DNA from: Anastrepha obliqua
Lineage: Eukaryota > Arthropoda > Insecta > Diptera > Tephritidae
Assembly (NCBI RefSeq): GCF_027943255.1
Contig: NC_072895.1
Location: forward strand, 72,170,001 to 72,234,000
Direction of reading: 5' to 3'
Length of the DNA: 64,000 nucleotides
In this document: positions 34,691 to 46,400 of the stretch, piece after piece
How positions within the stretch are numbered: position 1 is the stretch's first letter
Layout of the letters: each line of letters starts with the position of its first letter
Position numbers and translations under genes: made by a program
Notes under the pieces: generated by a model
Databases searched by the model: none
What the model saw: the letters and a program-made list of their open reading frames with translations, nothing else
Told to the model about the DNA's origin: nothing

Positions 34691-35255
34691 AAATCTTCTT
34701 CTTCTTAATTTGCGCGATAACCGCTTACGCGATTTTGGCCGAGTTTAACAAGACGCGCCAGTCGTTTCTTTCTCGTGCTAACCGGCGCCAATTGGACACA
34801 CCAAGTGAATCCAAGACCTTCTCCACCTGATCTTTCGAACGCAGTGGAGGCGTTCCTCTTCCTCTGCTATCACCAGCGGAGCATTTGTATCCATTCGGGC
34901 GACATGACCCAGCCAACGTAGCCGCTTCTTTATTCGCTGCGCTATGTCTATGCCGTCGTGAAGCTCATACAGCTCATCGTTCAATCGCCTTCGATATTCG
35001 CCGTTGCCAACGTACAAAGGTCCAAAAATCTTACTCTCAAACACTCCAAGCGTCGCTTCATCGGATGTTGTCATCGTCCAAGCTTCTGCGCCATACGTTA
35101 GGACGGGCATGATGAGAGTCTTGTAGAGTGTTAGTTTTGTTCGTGGAGAGAGGACTTTACTGCCCAGTTGCCTACTTAGTCCAAAGTAGCACTTGTTGGC
35201 AAGAGAGATTCTACGTTGGATTTCAAGGCTGACATTGTTATCGGTATAAAGTGGG
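34691..35255 (-). mobile_element. Non-LTR retrotransposon 3' end
   Basis: Minus-strand frames give VLTYGAEAWTMT, EYRRRLNDELYELHDGIDIA and RLRWLGHVARMDTNAP, the C-terminal part of an endonuclease/reverse-transcriptase ORF, then CWRRLARERNDWR. The 3' end reads GCGGTTATCGCGC(A)AATTAAGAAGAAGAA, ending in GAA repeats rather than poly(A). The same 3' end occurs at 58.6 and 56.4 kb. 5'-truncated. Confidence 0.82.
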
Positions 35256-36614
35256 TATAAATATCTATCTATTTTCTTAGAAAACGGTTTTTAAGAAAAA
35301 CTCTATTTCGTATCGAGTTTTCAGGAGGAAATATCTAAAATTTAGTGATTATAAAAGCATAGATTTGTCGTTTTATTTGCTGTTGAGTTTCAGTTTTTAT
35401 AAAAAATGCATGGTATTTCCGAAATAACTGTTTTAATAGTCAGATCACCTACTTAACCAATAATCAGATCATTTGAATTACAAATTTGATTGTTTCACAA
35501 TCGGACAAATATGTTTATTAAATTTAAGCTAAAATATAAGTGAAGTAGAAACAAGAAGTATAATTAGCATACACCTTTATTTGCTTCGAAATAAACAAAG
35601 GTGAGTAATCTAATACCCGCAACGAGTTAGCAGGAAAGTTTATTTGTATATGTAGATGTACAAATATATGTATGTGTATACCAACATGTGCACAATATCA
35701 ATGAAGGCCACGTCTAGCACATTGTCAACAAAATCTTTGTTATTTTGGCCCAATGTATTTAAGTATATAACAATAGGCATGACCATAAATTAGAATTGTT
35801 AATTAAAAATATTCACTCAAGCATAAGTTCAAGCGAAGACCATCACCTGACATTTTTTGACATTTTTGTAAATGTTAGTTAGGGTCAATAACCCAATAAA
35901 GAATACAGAAAAACAAATAATAAATTATCATCTCAAATGTTCTCCTACGACGTGGAAATGGACTGCGACAGCAAAAATAAAAAATAAAACATTTTGATTT
36001 TTATAAAAAAGATAATGAGAGTTCGCGAAAACCGCGGCCCACACCCACGAATTGTGAGTGATAAATTTGGCAAGCCGCGGAAGTAAACAGAAATTAAATC
36101 CATACAAATTTATAATATTGATTAAAACTAAAACCCTTTAATAAAGATTTTTGCGAATCTCTACATTAACTACTAACTGTATATTAAATGTCGTTTTACT
36201 ATGTATGGCAATGTCAATGTCAGTGGCAACAGCACTGACGAAGCGCTGGTCTCACCAGAGTCACTTCAAGAGTGTGAAAATATCGAGTACGTACCCTGAA
36301 GGAATATCCACTGGAACTAAACAATTAGTCATATTTAACACCTGTAAACTATATAAACAGGCAAATGATGAAGCGATTAAACATCAAAACAAATATTTCC
36401 ATCACTCAAAATCATTTCGTTTTTATTTAGTAAAACAGTTATTCAAAAGCGAAGCTGGATGTTTAGTTATTTATAAGTACAACATAGAAGTATTAAAATA
36501 TTTTTCCTCTCGCAATATTTTAAGTTTGCAATTTTTCGGTATTACAGTTTTTAAGGAAAAACCAAAAAACTAAAATCGATTTTTAAAATTTCACAGTTGA
36601 TTATTCTGAAGTAT
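35256..36614. other. AT-rich sequence, nothing certain
   Basis: A 140-codon plus-strand frame ending at 36573 begins at a non-ATG codon. Its first ATG (about 36202) gives MAMSMSVATALTKRWSHQS and is followed at about 36284 by a GTACGT donor-like site, so a small exon is conceivable but unproven. Confidence 0.35.
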
Positions 36615-36615
36615 A

Positions 36616-37944
36616 CGAGGGGTGCCTTTTATATTTCGGGATTTGGCAACCCTGGTGTTGCAATCTGGCAACTGACAGCTGTATCGCAAAGTTTGACATT
36701 TTTTGGCTTTTACGTACTCAGAACGTTTTGAAATACCAGCGCTATTTGTGTTGTTTACAGTAACTTAAAAGATTCATCTCGGTCTAAAATTTTTTTTATT
36801 TTTATTTTTTTTATTTCTTCCATAAAATATTACACCTGTCGTTAGACAATAAGTAATTTGATTTACAAAAAGATGGAATGAGAGTGATATTGAAGGGCCA
36901 ATGCCCAAGCTCATATAGAAGAAGTATACATATTATTTAAACAAACAATGACATATACGATTAGTTGACAATTGATTACATGGATTTTGCAAGATCTGTT
37001 GGTGTTTGACGGTTAAGCCGACTTTGGATAGATTTTTCTTTATTTGGAGTCTTCTCATCATAGGATTTGTGTGCGTATTATTATTGTGGTATTTATTGTG
37101 AGATTGAGACAATCTTAGGCATTAGTGGGACCAGCATACATTCAATATTGCATAAACATTTGACTGTAAAAAAAAATTGTTCGCGTTGGATCCCACACAA
37201 TTTGTCAGTCGCTCAAAAAAAAGGCTCGTGTCGATTGGTCGAAGGAAATGCTCAAAAAATACGATCGCAGGCTTCGAAACACGTCTATGACATCGTGACA
37301 CGTGATGAATCATGGATTTGCGCGTATGAGCCCGAAAGTAAACAGCAGTCGACTGTATGGGTGTTTCAAGATGAGCCAAATCCAACAAAAGTTGTTCGCG
37401 CACGAACCACTTCCAAGCAAATGATCGCCTGTTTGTTCGGAAAAACTGGACATGTCACAACCGTACCACTAGAACAACGCAGAACAGTAAATTCTGAGTG
37501 GGACACAACCATTTGTTTGCCAGTTGTCTTCCAAGAAATTAGGAAAACCAATCGCCAAAGACGGATCACTCTTCACCAGGACAATGCGAGCTCTCACACA
37601 TCGGCTCAAACAACTGCATTTTTGAGCACCCAAAACATCGAATCAATGGGTCATCCGCCGTATAGTCCTGGCTTGGCACCGAATGACTTCTTTTTATTCC
37701 CGTACGTAAAAAACAAACTGAGAGGTCAACGTTTTTCGACACCTGAAGAAGCGGTTGTGGCATTCAGAATGCACATTTTGGAGGTACCTCATTCAGAGTG
37801 GCAAAAGTGCTTCGACAATTGGTTCAAACGCATGCAAAAGTGTATAGATCTTCATGGAGAATATTTTGAAAAACAATAAAGTGATTTTCGATGATTAAAA
37901 TTTGTTTTTGTTCTCTAATCCCGACATATAAAAGGCACCCCTCG
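36616..37944 (+). mobile_element. Mariner (DD34D, SETMAR/irritans-like) with TIRs
   Basis: The ends CGAGGGGTGCCTTTTATATT and (reversed) CGAGGGGTGCCTTTTATATG are inverted repeats flanked by TA at 36614-36615 and 37945-37946. Total 1329 bp. The first part of the transposase is missing and replaced at about 36789-37065 by unrelated sequence that begins with a T-rich tract. This could be a poly(A)-tailed insertion in the reverse orientation. Confidence 0.9.
37067..37879 (+). pseudogene. mariner transposase lacking N-terminus, with compensated frameshift
   Basis: An open frame of 270 codons, about 75 short of a normal mariner transposase. It contains ETILGISGTSIHSILHKHL (second helix-turn-helix), SRWIPHNLSVAQK, VTRDESWI (Asp80), LHQDNASSH (Asp172) and SPGLAPNDFFLF (Asp207); the last pair has DD34D spacing. 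All three acidic residues survive. Residues about 52-67 (GSCRLVEGNAQKIRSQ) do not fit the family, whereas the neighbouring frame reads ARVDWSKEMLKKYDRR. Two opposite frameshifts therefore enclose this stretch at about 37220 and 37272. With the first DNA-binding helices missing it cannot be functional. Confidence 0.88.
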
Positions 37945-37946
37945 TA

Positions 37947-38640
37947 CATTATACGTTCTAAATTACGTTCAACGATCTCCGAAGCAAATCAGGCAAAACC
38001 AGAAATATTTCAGTAATTCAGGCTTTCCCTGCAGGGTTTATTCTGTATATACGTATGTATGTGTTTATATAAGAATATGTATAGTTACATACATATGTAC
38101 ATATGTGTATATGCAATTTGACTTTACCATAAACTCGTCTCAAAGGTGCGGGTGCCAGATTGGGTGACTGTGTTGACTGAGTTGTCTGCCGGTGATGAAA
38201 CTAGTTGATGACGTAATGACGATCAGTTGCGGTTGTAGTGATCATCTAAAGGTGGCTCCAATAGTTTTTTTGTATTTGGTTTTCGCATGTTAGTATATTT
38301 TATTTTTTTAGCTGCTACTTCCATATCATTTTTTTCTCGTCAAAAATGCTATCCAAACAGCGTGAAGGCCTGCAACTTGCAATTATGGAAATTTCTCATA
38401 TTTCCGACCAAACTTAAATTTGCAAACAAATATTTATAGTTTCAACTACATGATATTCTACTCCACTATTTGAAGGCTCTAAAAATGTTTTATGTTAAAA
38501 TATACTTGTGCAGCTGCGCTTATAACTTTAGTTTGGTAACAACCGGCGCTGTGTGAACGAATAAATTTATTTCCGTAAAATGTGCGTTTAAACGAAATTT
38601 TTGTAAAATTTTTTATATTGTGATATTTAAAAAGTAAAAA
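37947..38640. other. 5' flank of the 38.8-kb gene
   Basis: AT-rich with TACATATGTACATATGTG runs at about 38090-38110. No gene seen; presumably holds upstream control sequence. Confidence 0.4.
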
Positions 38641-38648
38641 TATATAAG
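38641..38648 (+). promoter_or_regulatory. TATA box of the 38.8-kb gene
   Basis: TATATAAG about 130 bp upstream of the ATG at 38778; transcription would begin near 38672. Confidence 0.5.
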
Positions 38649-38777
38649 CTTATTTCAACGAAACACTATAGAATTGAATAAGACTGATTGAGTTTAAAAT
38701 AGTTTCTTGGGATGTGCTGAACTTAAATCAACAAACTGAGAAATAAATTAAAATTAAATTAAATAAGAAACGATAAA

Positions 38778-39431
38778 ATGCGCATTTTATACAAAGCCGT
38801 ACTGGTGGCTTCCTTTCTTACATTCACCTCGTGTCAGTCGACACGCCAGAATAACATCGAGAATAGAGGCCGAAGTCGCACAACAGCAGCCAGTGATGTC
38901 GGTCAAGGAAGGACCTTAGGTTTAATCAGGCCACTTATCGGTGGTTTAGTTCGTGGGCGTCCGCTACCACTTGGCAGCCTTGGCAGTGGTGCGCTGCAGT
39001 CAGATCCTCTCTACGATGGTGGCTACCCCAGTTACGGTGGTATTTATGGCGGTTATGGTGGGATCCCAATTTATGGCGGTTATCCAGGCATTTTTGGCGG
39101 TTACGGTCCATACGCCTACCGTCCACCCCCCTATTACCCTCTTTATGGTGGCTACAATCCCTATGCGGGTTATCAACGTCCATCTTATGGCTCATATGGT
39201 GGTGGGCTAAATGGTTTGAGACCATCTTCATCATCAGGCGGAATAGCATCAACATTAGGCAGCGGTGCGGGTGCGGCCTCAACAACCAGTCAAGCGCAAC
39301 TCGCCAATCAGCTTGGACAAGCGTTGGGCGCTAGTTTACGTCCATTACTAGCGGCCGGCGGTGGCGCTAGCGGAGTCAGTGGCGCTGGTGGTGCGGGTGG
39401 GCTGGCGAGTCTATTGGGGCTGTTGGGTTGA
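38778..39431 (+). CDS. Secreted Gly/Tyr/Pro-rich protein
   Basis: Encodes 217 residues. The signal peptide is residues 1-19 (MRILYKAVLVASFLTFTSC). Residues 20-60 are polar and Arg-rich. Residues 80-145 are a Tyr/Gly/Pro-rich block of GGYPSYGG, GGYGGIPIYGGYPG and YRPPPYYPLYGGYNP repeats. The C-terminal third is Ser/Ala/Gly-rich with a predicted helix (QAQLANQLGQALGASLRPLL) and ends GGLASLLGLLG. The composition matches insect cuticle or eggshell structural proteins with Tyr available for cross-linking. It differs from the four minus-strand precursors in lacking the acidic propeptide. An AATAAA lies at 39669-39674. Intronless as read. Confidence 0.88.
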   Translation: MRILYKAVLVASFLTFTSCQSTRQNNIENRGRSRTTAASDVGQGRTLGLIRPLIGGLVRGRPLPLGSLGSGALQSDPLYDGGYPSYGGIYGGYGGIPIYGGYPGIFGGYGPYAYRPPPYYPLYGGYNPYAGYQRPSYGSYGGGLNGLRPSSSSGGIASTLGSGAGAASTTSQAQLANQLGQALGASLRPLLAAGGGASGVSGAGGAGGLASLLGLLG

Positions 39432-40183
39432 GATGCTGTAAATTTTAATTTTACTTATATTTGAATTTGAAGAAATTGTAAATGAGAATCAGTGAAGACT
39501 AAAGCTGCAAGAAAATTTAAGATAAGCGTGCGATTTGTTCACATTGAAAAGCAAGACTATTACTTTTTTAGTTTAAAGTTTTTTTTTTTAAATACAATGA
39601 AAAACGCTCATACTAATACGGAAATTTATAGTGTTGCTGTCTGCTATTAGTTTTATATAGAATAACTTAATAAATAATATAAAAAATATTTGCTCCTCGA
39701 ATATCTGAAATTAAATAAAGAAACAAATATTGCCAAGTTTTTAATAATAGAGAGAGAGTGCTCGCGTTTCTCTAGGTAGTTCTAAATATCTCACTTAATC
39801 AAAATTAATGTATGGGTGTGTTTTTTTTTTTTTTTGTGATAAAACAACTTAAATCGACTAAGACCTTTTTCGGCGATGTACTAAAGTACTTACTTCCCTC
39901 GAAATTTTTAGTCAATAAATCATTCACAGCCATAGCTTAAGTAATTATCTTAATAAAAGTTCAATAAATTAAAAGAAATTTACTGCCGAATCAGAATCTT
40001 TTAAGCAAAGTGTTTTTGTCAAATCTCCATTGATATATATAAATTTTTGCGCTTCCATTTTTGTTAAATTATATCTGTATTTTGGTACTATCGGGGAAAA
40101 CGACGGTCGTAATCTACTAGTGTAGAAGTATTTTCGGCTTACTCTAGTCCAGAACTCTATGTTTTTGTTTCTACTTGTAATGC
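39432..40183. other. 3' UTR and intergenic sequence
   Basis: Holds the AATAAA at 39669-39674, GAGAGAGAG near 39750 and a long T run near 39822. Nothing else recognised. Confidence 0.45.
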
Positions 40184-40470
40184 AGGGTGATTCGATAAAA
40201 CCGGTGATTTCGTCATTTGTTTTTTTTTTTCATCTCGTCATGTTTTTTAATCTACATATGTTATTTACATATGTATGAAACACAATATACGCGCACGTCA
40301 AAATTTTCATAATTTTTTGGCAAAGTTTGGACTACATTTTATTTATAACGCGTTTGATTTTGTTATTCAGTCCCAGAGAAAGAAGTCCAATGGTGTGAAA
40401 TCGCAGGATATCGGTGACCTTATGACCTCACTTCTTCGTGAGATATTTCGTTCGCTATACAGCTGGTACT
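40184..40470 (-). mobile_element. rosa-like DD41D fragment
   Basis: The left end AGGGTGATTCGATAAAACCG resembles a rosa-type terminal repeat. Minus-strand codons around 40440-40360 read SCDFTPLDFFLWD, the third-Asp motif of this group. The rest is missing or unrecognisable and no right-hand repeat is found. Confidence 0.6.
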
Positions 40471-40572
40471 ATTGTGAATAGAAGCACACTTTGAGCTGGC
40501 ATTGCCTCTAGTAAAATATTCCAGCGAAGATAGATTTTCACAAGCCAATATAATTAAAATGACTAAGTCTAC

Positions 40573-40890
40573 GGCGGCCGCCGTAGCCGAATGGGTTGGT
40601 GCGTGACTACCATTCGGATTTCAGAGAGAGAACGTTGGTTCGAATCTCGGTGAAAGACCAAAATGCAGGAAGAGTTTTTTCTAATAGCGGTCGCCTCTCG
40701 GCAGGCAATGGCAAACCTCCGAGTGTATTTCTGCCATGAAAAAGCTCCTCATAAAAATATCTGCCGTTCGGAATCGGCTTGAAACTGTAGGTCCCTCCAT
40801 TTGTGGAACAACATCAAGACGCACAGCACAAATAGGAGGAGGAGCTTCGGCCAAACACACAAAAAGGGTGTACGCGCCAATTATATATAC
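40573..40890 (+). repeat. SINE copy, full length
   Basis: Starts GGCGGCCGCCGTAGCCGAAT and keeps GGTTCGAATCTCGG (B box) and GGTCGCCTCTCGGCAGGCAA. It ends GGGTGTACGCGCCAATTATA with a TATA-type tail. Very close to the 17.8- and 63.4-kb copies. Confidence 0.9.
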
Positions 40891-41288
40891 TTATATAAGT
40901 CTCCTTTACAAAATAATCCAATAGCTTAGTATAGCGCTCAAATAACGCGCACTTAATATGAAATTCTTATTTCATTCATGTATAAATTTATTTTTATATT
41001 TTATGATGAAAAAATACAACTTGTTTAAAATCGAGAAATAATTTTTGTGGCAACTGAAGACTCGTTTGTCTCTAAGTTGAGTCTAAAGTGGCATTCATTA
41101 ATATTGTATTTTTTAAAAACTTGTCAAATGGGCAATGCATAGAAAAACAAACATAAATCATCATAACGAAAAAGTAAGTACATAAATACAGATGGTCAGG
41201 TGCTGACTGATAAATAACTATATTTGGTTCATACTTTTCACACTGCCTTTACCTCCCCACGAATCCACAGTTGTCGCCAGTCTCATTA
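40891..41288. other. 5' flank of the 41.3-kb gene
   Basis: AT-rich. The stretch 41240-41270 (CTTTACCTCCCC, then CCACAG) has the form of a 3' splice site, so an upstream exon of the 41.3-kb gene may exist outside what I can identify. Confidence 0.4.
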
Positions 41289-42293
41289 ATGGAACACTTT
41301 TGCAGAGCACTACATCCGGACTTAGATCTGAGCTCAACGTGTGTCAGCTGGTTTCGTCAAGCCACTGAACACTGTACCGATTTGATTTTGCAAAAGAAGC
41401 GCGGTACAGCTTTCTGGACGACACTTAAAAATTTCATCTTTCCCAATCTTCAAACATCATTACTTAACCAAAAGATTCCAATCAGCATACATCCGAATCG
41501 GTTATCGGTAAGCGATTGCCATGCGCTCTTCTTGGACATCGTTAACGATTATGTGGCGCGAGCCCCCCGCTATGCCACCGAAGCAGCCACTAATGCTTTA
41601 CTCTGGCAAATACTCTATTCGTTGATGGGTATTATGGCATTAGGCACCTTATTGGTCACTACAATATTCGCCTATCGTAGATATGAACAATCACTGGAGA
41701 AATCGCTTGATCCACTCGCAGCGGCCTTTGTGCCCGAGAAGCGTGCTGCCGCCTTTATGAATCGTAATATGCGTGTGCTCAAGTATGAGCTTCAACGGTT
41801 GCATGTGCAACATATCATACAACCCGAGGAGTTGATTTCACCTGATGGCACTACGACACTTGTCATGAAAGTTTCATCAAAGCTGAATTTCATAGACGGC
41901 CTTGTGAGCAGCACGGGACACTGTACCGGACGGTTGTATCGTCTGCAAGAGTTAAACTCCAAAATGAAACCTGAATATAAAACTGAGACAATAGCGAAGA
42001 TGATGCGTTTCACCAACAACTATTCGCGCAAACTACATTTGATGGTGATATTTGAAGAAGATCCTGTCTATGAAGAACTGCTACGGCGACGCCGACCAAG
42101 TCCGACAAAAACTGCACCACCACTGGCGTTACCAGTTATAGCCAAGAAGAAAAGCTATAGTAGGCTATCAATGCGTCGCAGTGTCTCACGCTCCAGCAGT
42201 CCGCCCAAAATGAAAGCGCCCAGCCCACGGCAACCAACGCAAATACCGCGTAACCTTACCCGACTTGCCTCAAGTGTGCTAATGAAGAAGTAG
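41289..42293 (+). CDS. Single-pass membrane protein, unrecognised
   Basis: Encodes 334 residues from the first ATG of the frame; an upstream exon joined at about 41271 is also possible. Residues 1-100 hold four Cys (one in SSTCVSWF) and a polar, ordered-looking region. Residues 103-128 form one clear transmembrane helix (LLWQILYSLMGIMALGTLLV). Residues 135-255 are mixed helical, with KLNFIDGLVSSTGHCTGRL and KMMRFTNNYSRKLHLMVIFE. The last 65 are very basic and Ser/Pro-rich (ELLRRRRPSP, MRRSVSRSSSPPK). GC content and codon use look like a real fly gene. It ends about 1.1 kb from the convergent cuticle gene. I do not recognise the family. Confidence 0.8.
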   Translation: MEHFCRALHPDLDLSSTCVSWFRQATEHCTDLILQKKRGTAFWTTLKNFIFPNLQTSLLNQKIPISIHPNRLSVSDCHALFLDIVNDYVARAPRYATEAATNALLWQILYSLMGIMALGTLLVTTIFAYRRYEQSLEKSLDPLAAAFVPEKRAAAFMNRNMRVLKYELQRLHVQHIIQPEELISPDGTTTLVMKVSSKLNFIDGLVSSTGHCTGRLYRLQELNSKMKPEYKTETIAKMMRFTNNYSRKLHLMVIFEEDPVYEELLRRRRPSPTKTAPPLALPVIAKKKSYSRLSMRRSVSRSSSPPKMKAPSPRQPTQIPRNLTRLASSVLMKK

Positions 42294-43400
42294 CGGTAAA
42301 AACATGTGGGTAGCTGGCGAACAGTTTCCACGCGAGTGTGTACATATGTGTGTGTGTATGGTATGCTGGTTTGCGAGTGACTAGTGTTTACGTATTGTGT
42401 GTATGTCTATAGTCAGAGAAAATGTGGTGAGGCTGCAGACAGTAAAAGATCAAGTTAATGAGTTTTTACGCAATTATTTATTGCCTGATTGCTGTACTTA
42501 CAAGAAATCTAAAATCTTTTGTAATCACTCACATTTTAGCAAATATTCGTAAATATTCAAAATACATAAATTGCTTAGCTACTACATACAACGAAATATA
42601 TATATATGTGTATAAAATAGCATTTTAAATTACAATCATATATTTATGTATGTAGGTGTAAATAACTGTAATTAAAGTAGAAATAAGGTACATATGTATT
42701 TTTAACTATACAGAAGCAACAGCACCGTGGCTTCAGTGGAGGGAGAATATGTTTGTTAGTGAGAAAATAGTGGAAAAGTGGAAAATCCCCAACAATGCTG
42801 ATGCAACGGAAGTTGGTAGCGCGCGAAAGGACGAAATATGGACAAGGTGTTTTTTTGTGTTTTGAGAAAAGAAAACTTCGAGAGAATAGAATAGAAAAAC
42901 TTAAAAGTAGAAGCAAGAAGACGTAATCTCAAATAGACGCCTGTTAGTCATTAGAGTAATAATCATAAACCAGTGAAGAAAATGGCATGGTGAGCATTGA
43001 TACATATTCCTATATATGTAGTATAGTATGTATGAGAATGCATTTGGATAAGTGTGTGTATGTGTTGGAAAGTAGAAAGTGTGCAGGCTAGCATTTGAAA
43101 GTCCTATTATACGTAATGAATATGTATGCATGTAAGTATGTTTGTTTAGCCTCGAATGTAGCTCGTTTCCGTTTCGATTTTCATATGTATGTACGTTGTG
43201 TTGTTGTTGCTTCTAATTTGAATTATATGCAAATAGCTGTTAGTTGTATCATTGTTCTTGTTTTTTCTATTTTTTAGTTTGTATGTTTTATGGTTGTTGC
43301 AAAATATCACGTTAATTAGCATTGATCACGTTTTACTTGTATGAAACTCGTATGTATGTAATAATGAAAAGGTGTTATTAGTTGGTTCTAATTTTGGATC
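42294..43400. other. Convergent intergenic region
   Basis: Presumed 3' UTRs of the 41.3-kb (plus) and 43.4-kb (minus) genes, with TATGTATG-type microsatellites. No other gene seen. Confidence 0.45.
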
Positions 43401-46400
43401 TTATTTGAAGAACCTGCCAGGTCCTCCAGCGCGTGCTGGTGGCGGAGTTGGTATATGAGCGCCTTCGGCACGATAACCGTTTTCATCGGCAACATAAGTG
43501 ATTGTATAGAGAACACCATCGGGCCCAGTGTAAGAGTAAGAGCCTTGCATGACCTGAAACAGGAAGACAACAGGAAACCTCTTAATATGGATGAGAGAAA
43601 AATCAATCAGTAATACGAGGAAGATTTGCTAAAACAATATAAGAAGATTTGCTAAATATATAATAAAAAAAATAGTACAAGTATGTAGATGAACATATGC
43701 ACCAGCAATAAATCTAACATCTAAATCTAATAAATCTATTTTTTTGTAAAAGCCAGCAAAATGGTGTTATGTTAAAAATTTGCTGGCGTAGACAAGCAAA
43801 GTATTGTATAGGGTTATTCAATAGGTGCGCTTCAATTTTTTTCCGATAGGGAGGGCGAACGATATTTTTTATTTTTCGCTTGTCATTTGTAAACTTCATT
43901 AGTATACATTTCATCATGAAACGCTACACACTTGAGCAACAATTACAAATCTTGCAAATTTTTTATGAAAATAATCGTTCTGTTGCTGCTATTTTAAGAG
44001 CATTACGGCCATTTTGCGGTCCATTTAACAAGCCGTCCCGTTTTGGGGTTATGTGAAGTCATTGGTCTACAGTAACAAGCCGGCGACGATTTGTGAGCTC
44101 AGAGCAAATATTGAACGCGAAATTGCTGGAATTTCGGCCGATTTATGCAAAAGTGTGGTCGAAAATTGGGTTCAACGATTGGACTTCGTAAAACGTGCAC
44201 GCGGTGGTCATGCAAAAGAAATCGAATTTCATACTTAAATGTATATAACAAAGAAAAAAATTAGTTAAAAAGTCAAACCGTTTGTGTTTTATTCAAAAAA
44301 GTTCAAAAGTTGAAGCGCTCTTACTGAAAACCCCTATATTTTTAAAGGTATGAAAATAATTTATTATTTATTTTAAAGTAAATATTCTACAGTGTACATA
44401 TCTCTGTACCATAGCGCATTCGAAAATGTATATATAAGCATTTGAAGAAGAAGACAGTATCAATTTCTTGATGGGTTTTGCAAGTTTTTCTCATTGCGGA
44501 AGTACTTAACTAGCAAGTTCCAGGTGCAAAGTCAAAAGCTAAATAAATATACACAATTGAATTGACAAACGGGAACTTTGACAACAAGATGAGATTTCAG
44601 TTTAACTGATTAACTCAACTCGTTTATTTCTCTTTATATAATATTAACGGCTTTTGTGCCTTCGGTAACTCCCACTGAAATTTTTGGAAAAATATTTTCG
44701 TAGAACATTTTAGTCCTCATTTTTGAGTTATATTAAAAAGGGGTCAATTTGGTTCGTAAAAAGTAAGTGAGAGGAGGTTAAAATGGTCCAGAAAATTATC
44801 TCCGTAAATTGAGAATATTATTTCTCTCATACATCGACCTATACCTCTTTGACCCAGATAAAAAAAAATTAGATATTCTGAGCTAAATATTGTAAAACCC
44901 TTAAGGTCGCCTATTGATGGAATGTATGTTAATGTAAGTGTAGGCATAGTATAAGATACACCCAATAATGTAAACGTAGAGTAATGCTAAGAAGAGATGT
45001 AGTATTAAGTAAAATAAGGCAACCCTAAATGACAAATGGAAGAAAGAATAAAATGGAAGTCACTTCCGCTTGGATCGTAAAAATAGCCAGTCGTTTTATT
45101 TCTATCAGAATTTAATCGTGAGCCATCCGGCTTTAAAATATCTGGAAATACCCTCGATTTACAACTCAGGTGTGGAGTTGTGCAAACGCAACCCAATAAA
45201 CTACACATTTTAAAGATAACTTTAATATTTTGCGAGATAATGGCAAATATTCGCCAAGAACTAACTAACGTGCTGACTGAGGCTGGTGTGGAATTTCCAA
45301 CTACAGCAACGACAACCCAATTGCGCCGATTGCTGCGGGATGTGGTAGGAGCCACTCGGAGCACGGAAATTTCAAGAAATGACGATAATTTAAATTCTGC
45401 CGCTACTGCTGGTACTGCCGCTGTTGATGCCACTGCTACTGCCGACGTTTTCACCTCTTTAGAATTTAGTTCATTTTTAACGAAACGAAATGTAAGTCAT
45501 ATAAAAGTTGCTGTAGCTTCTCCACAGGCAAATGGTCAGGTAGAAAGAGTAAATAGAGTTCTAAAGACGATGCTGGGTAAACTGACGGATGAAATTAAGC
45601 ATGACGACTGGGTTAGTAAATTACTTGAGGTGGAATATGCCATGAATAACTCAATTCACAGTACCTGTAGGGATACTCCCAGTCGACTCTTGTTTGGCGT
45701 GGAACAAAGGGGAGTAATAGTGGATGAGTTTACCGAATACTTTCAGGATATGTTGTGTCCTGATTACGAACGAGATCTTACCCAGATACGAGACAGAGCA
45801 TCTAAGGCTATTACAGCTAGGCAGGAGTATGACGTTAAGCGGGCTTCAAAGGGTAGCCCTAGTACCCAATACATCCCAGGTGATTATGTGGTCATAAGGA
45901 ATGTAGACACCACGGCTGGTAGTAACAAGAAATTTATACCCCGATATCGAGGTCCTTATGTCATTCACAAAAGTTTAGGAAACGACAGGTATGTTGTCCG
46001 CGACATTGGCGATTGTCAGCTCACCCAGCTTCCGTATGATGGGGTTATCGAGGCTCACCGCATAAAAAGGTGGGTTCAGCAACCCGATGAATGCATAGAG
46101 TTGGAAAGTGATCCCCTAGGAGATTATTCTGAGTTTGATGAACCGCGAATGATCGAGGGCGATCACTTATCAGGTTTGGCCGAGTTGTAAAACCCTTAAG
46201 GTCGCCTATTGATGGAATGTATGTTAATGTAAGTGTAGGCATAGTATAAGATACACCCAATAATGTAAACGTAGAGTAATGCTAAGAAGAGATGTAGTAT
46301 TAAGTAAAATAAGGCAACCCTAAATGACAAATGGAAGAAAGAATAAAATGGAAGTCACTTCCGCTTGGATCGTAAAAATAGCCAGTCGTTTTATTTCTAT

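Noticed and set aside
38935..39285. Minus-strand ORF of 116 codons rich in His and Met
   Set aside because: Antisense shadow of the Gly/Tyr repeats in the 38.8-kb gene.
45005..45454. Minus-strand ORF of 149 codons over the LTR element
   Set aside because: Antisense of the 5' LTR and gag-like start, with no motif.
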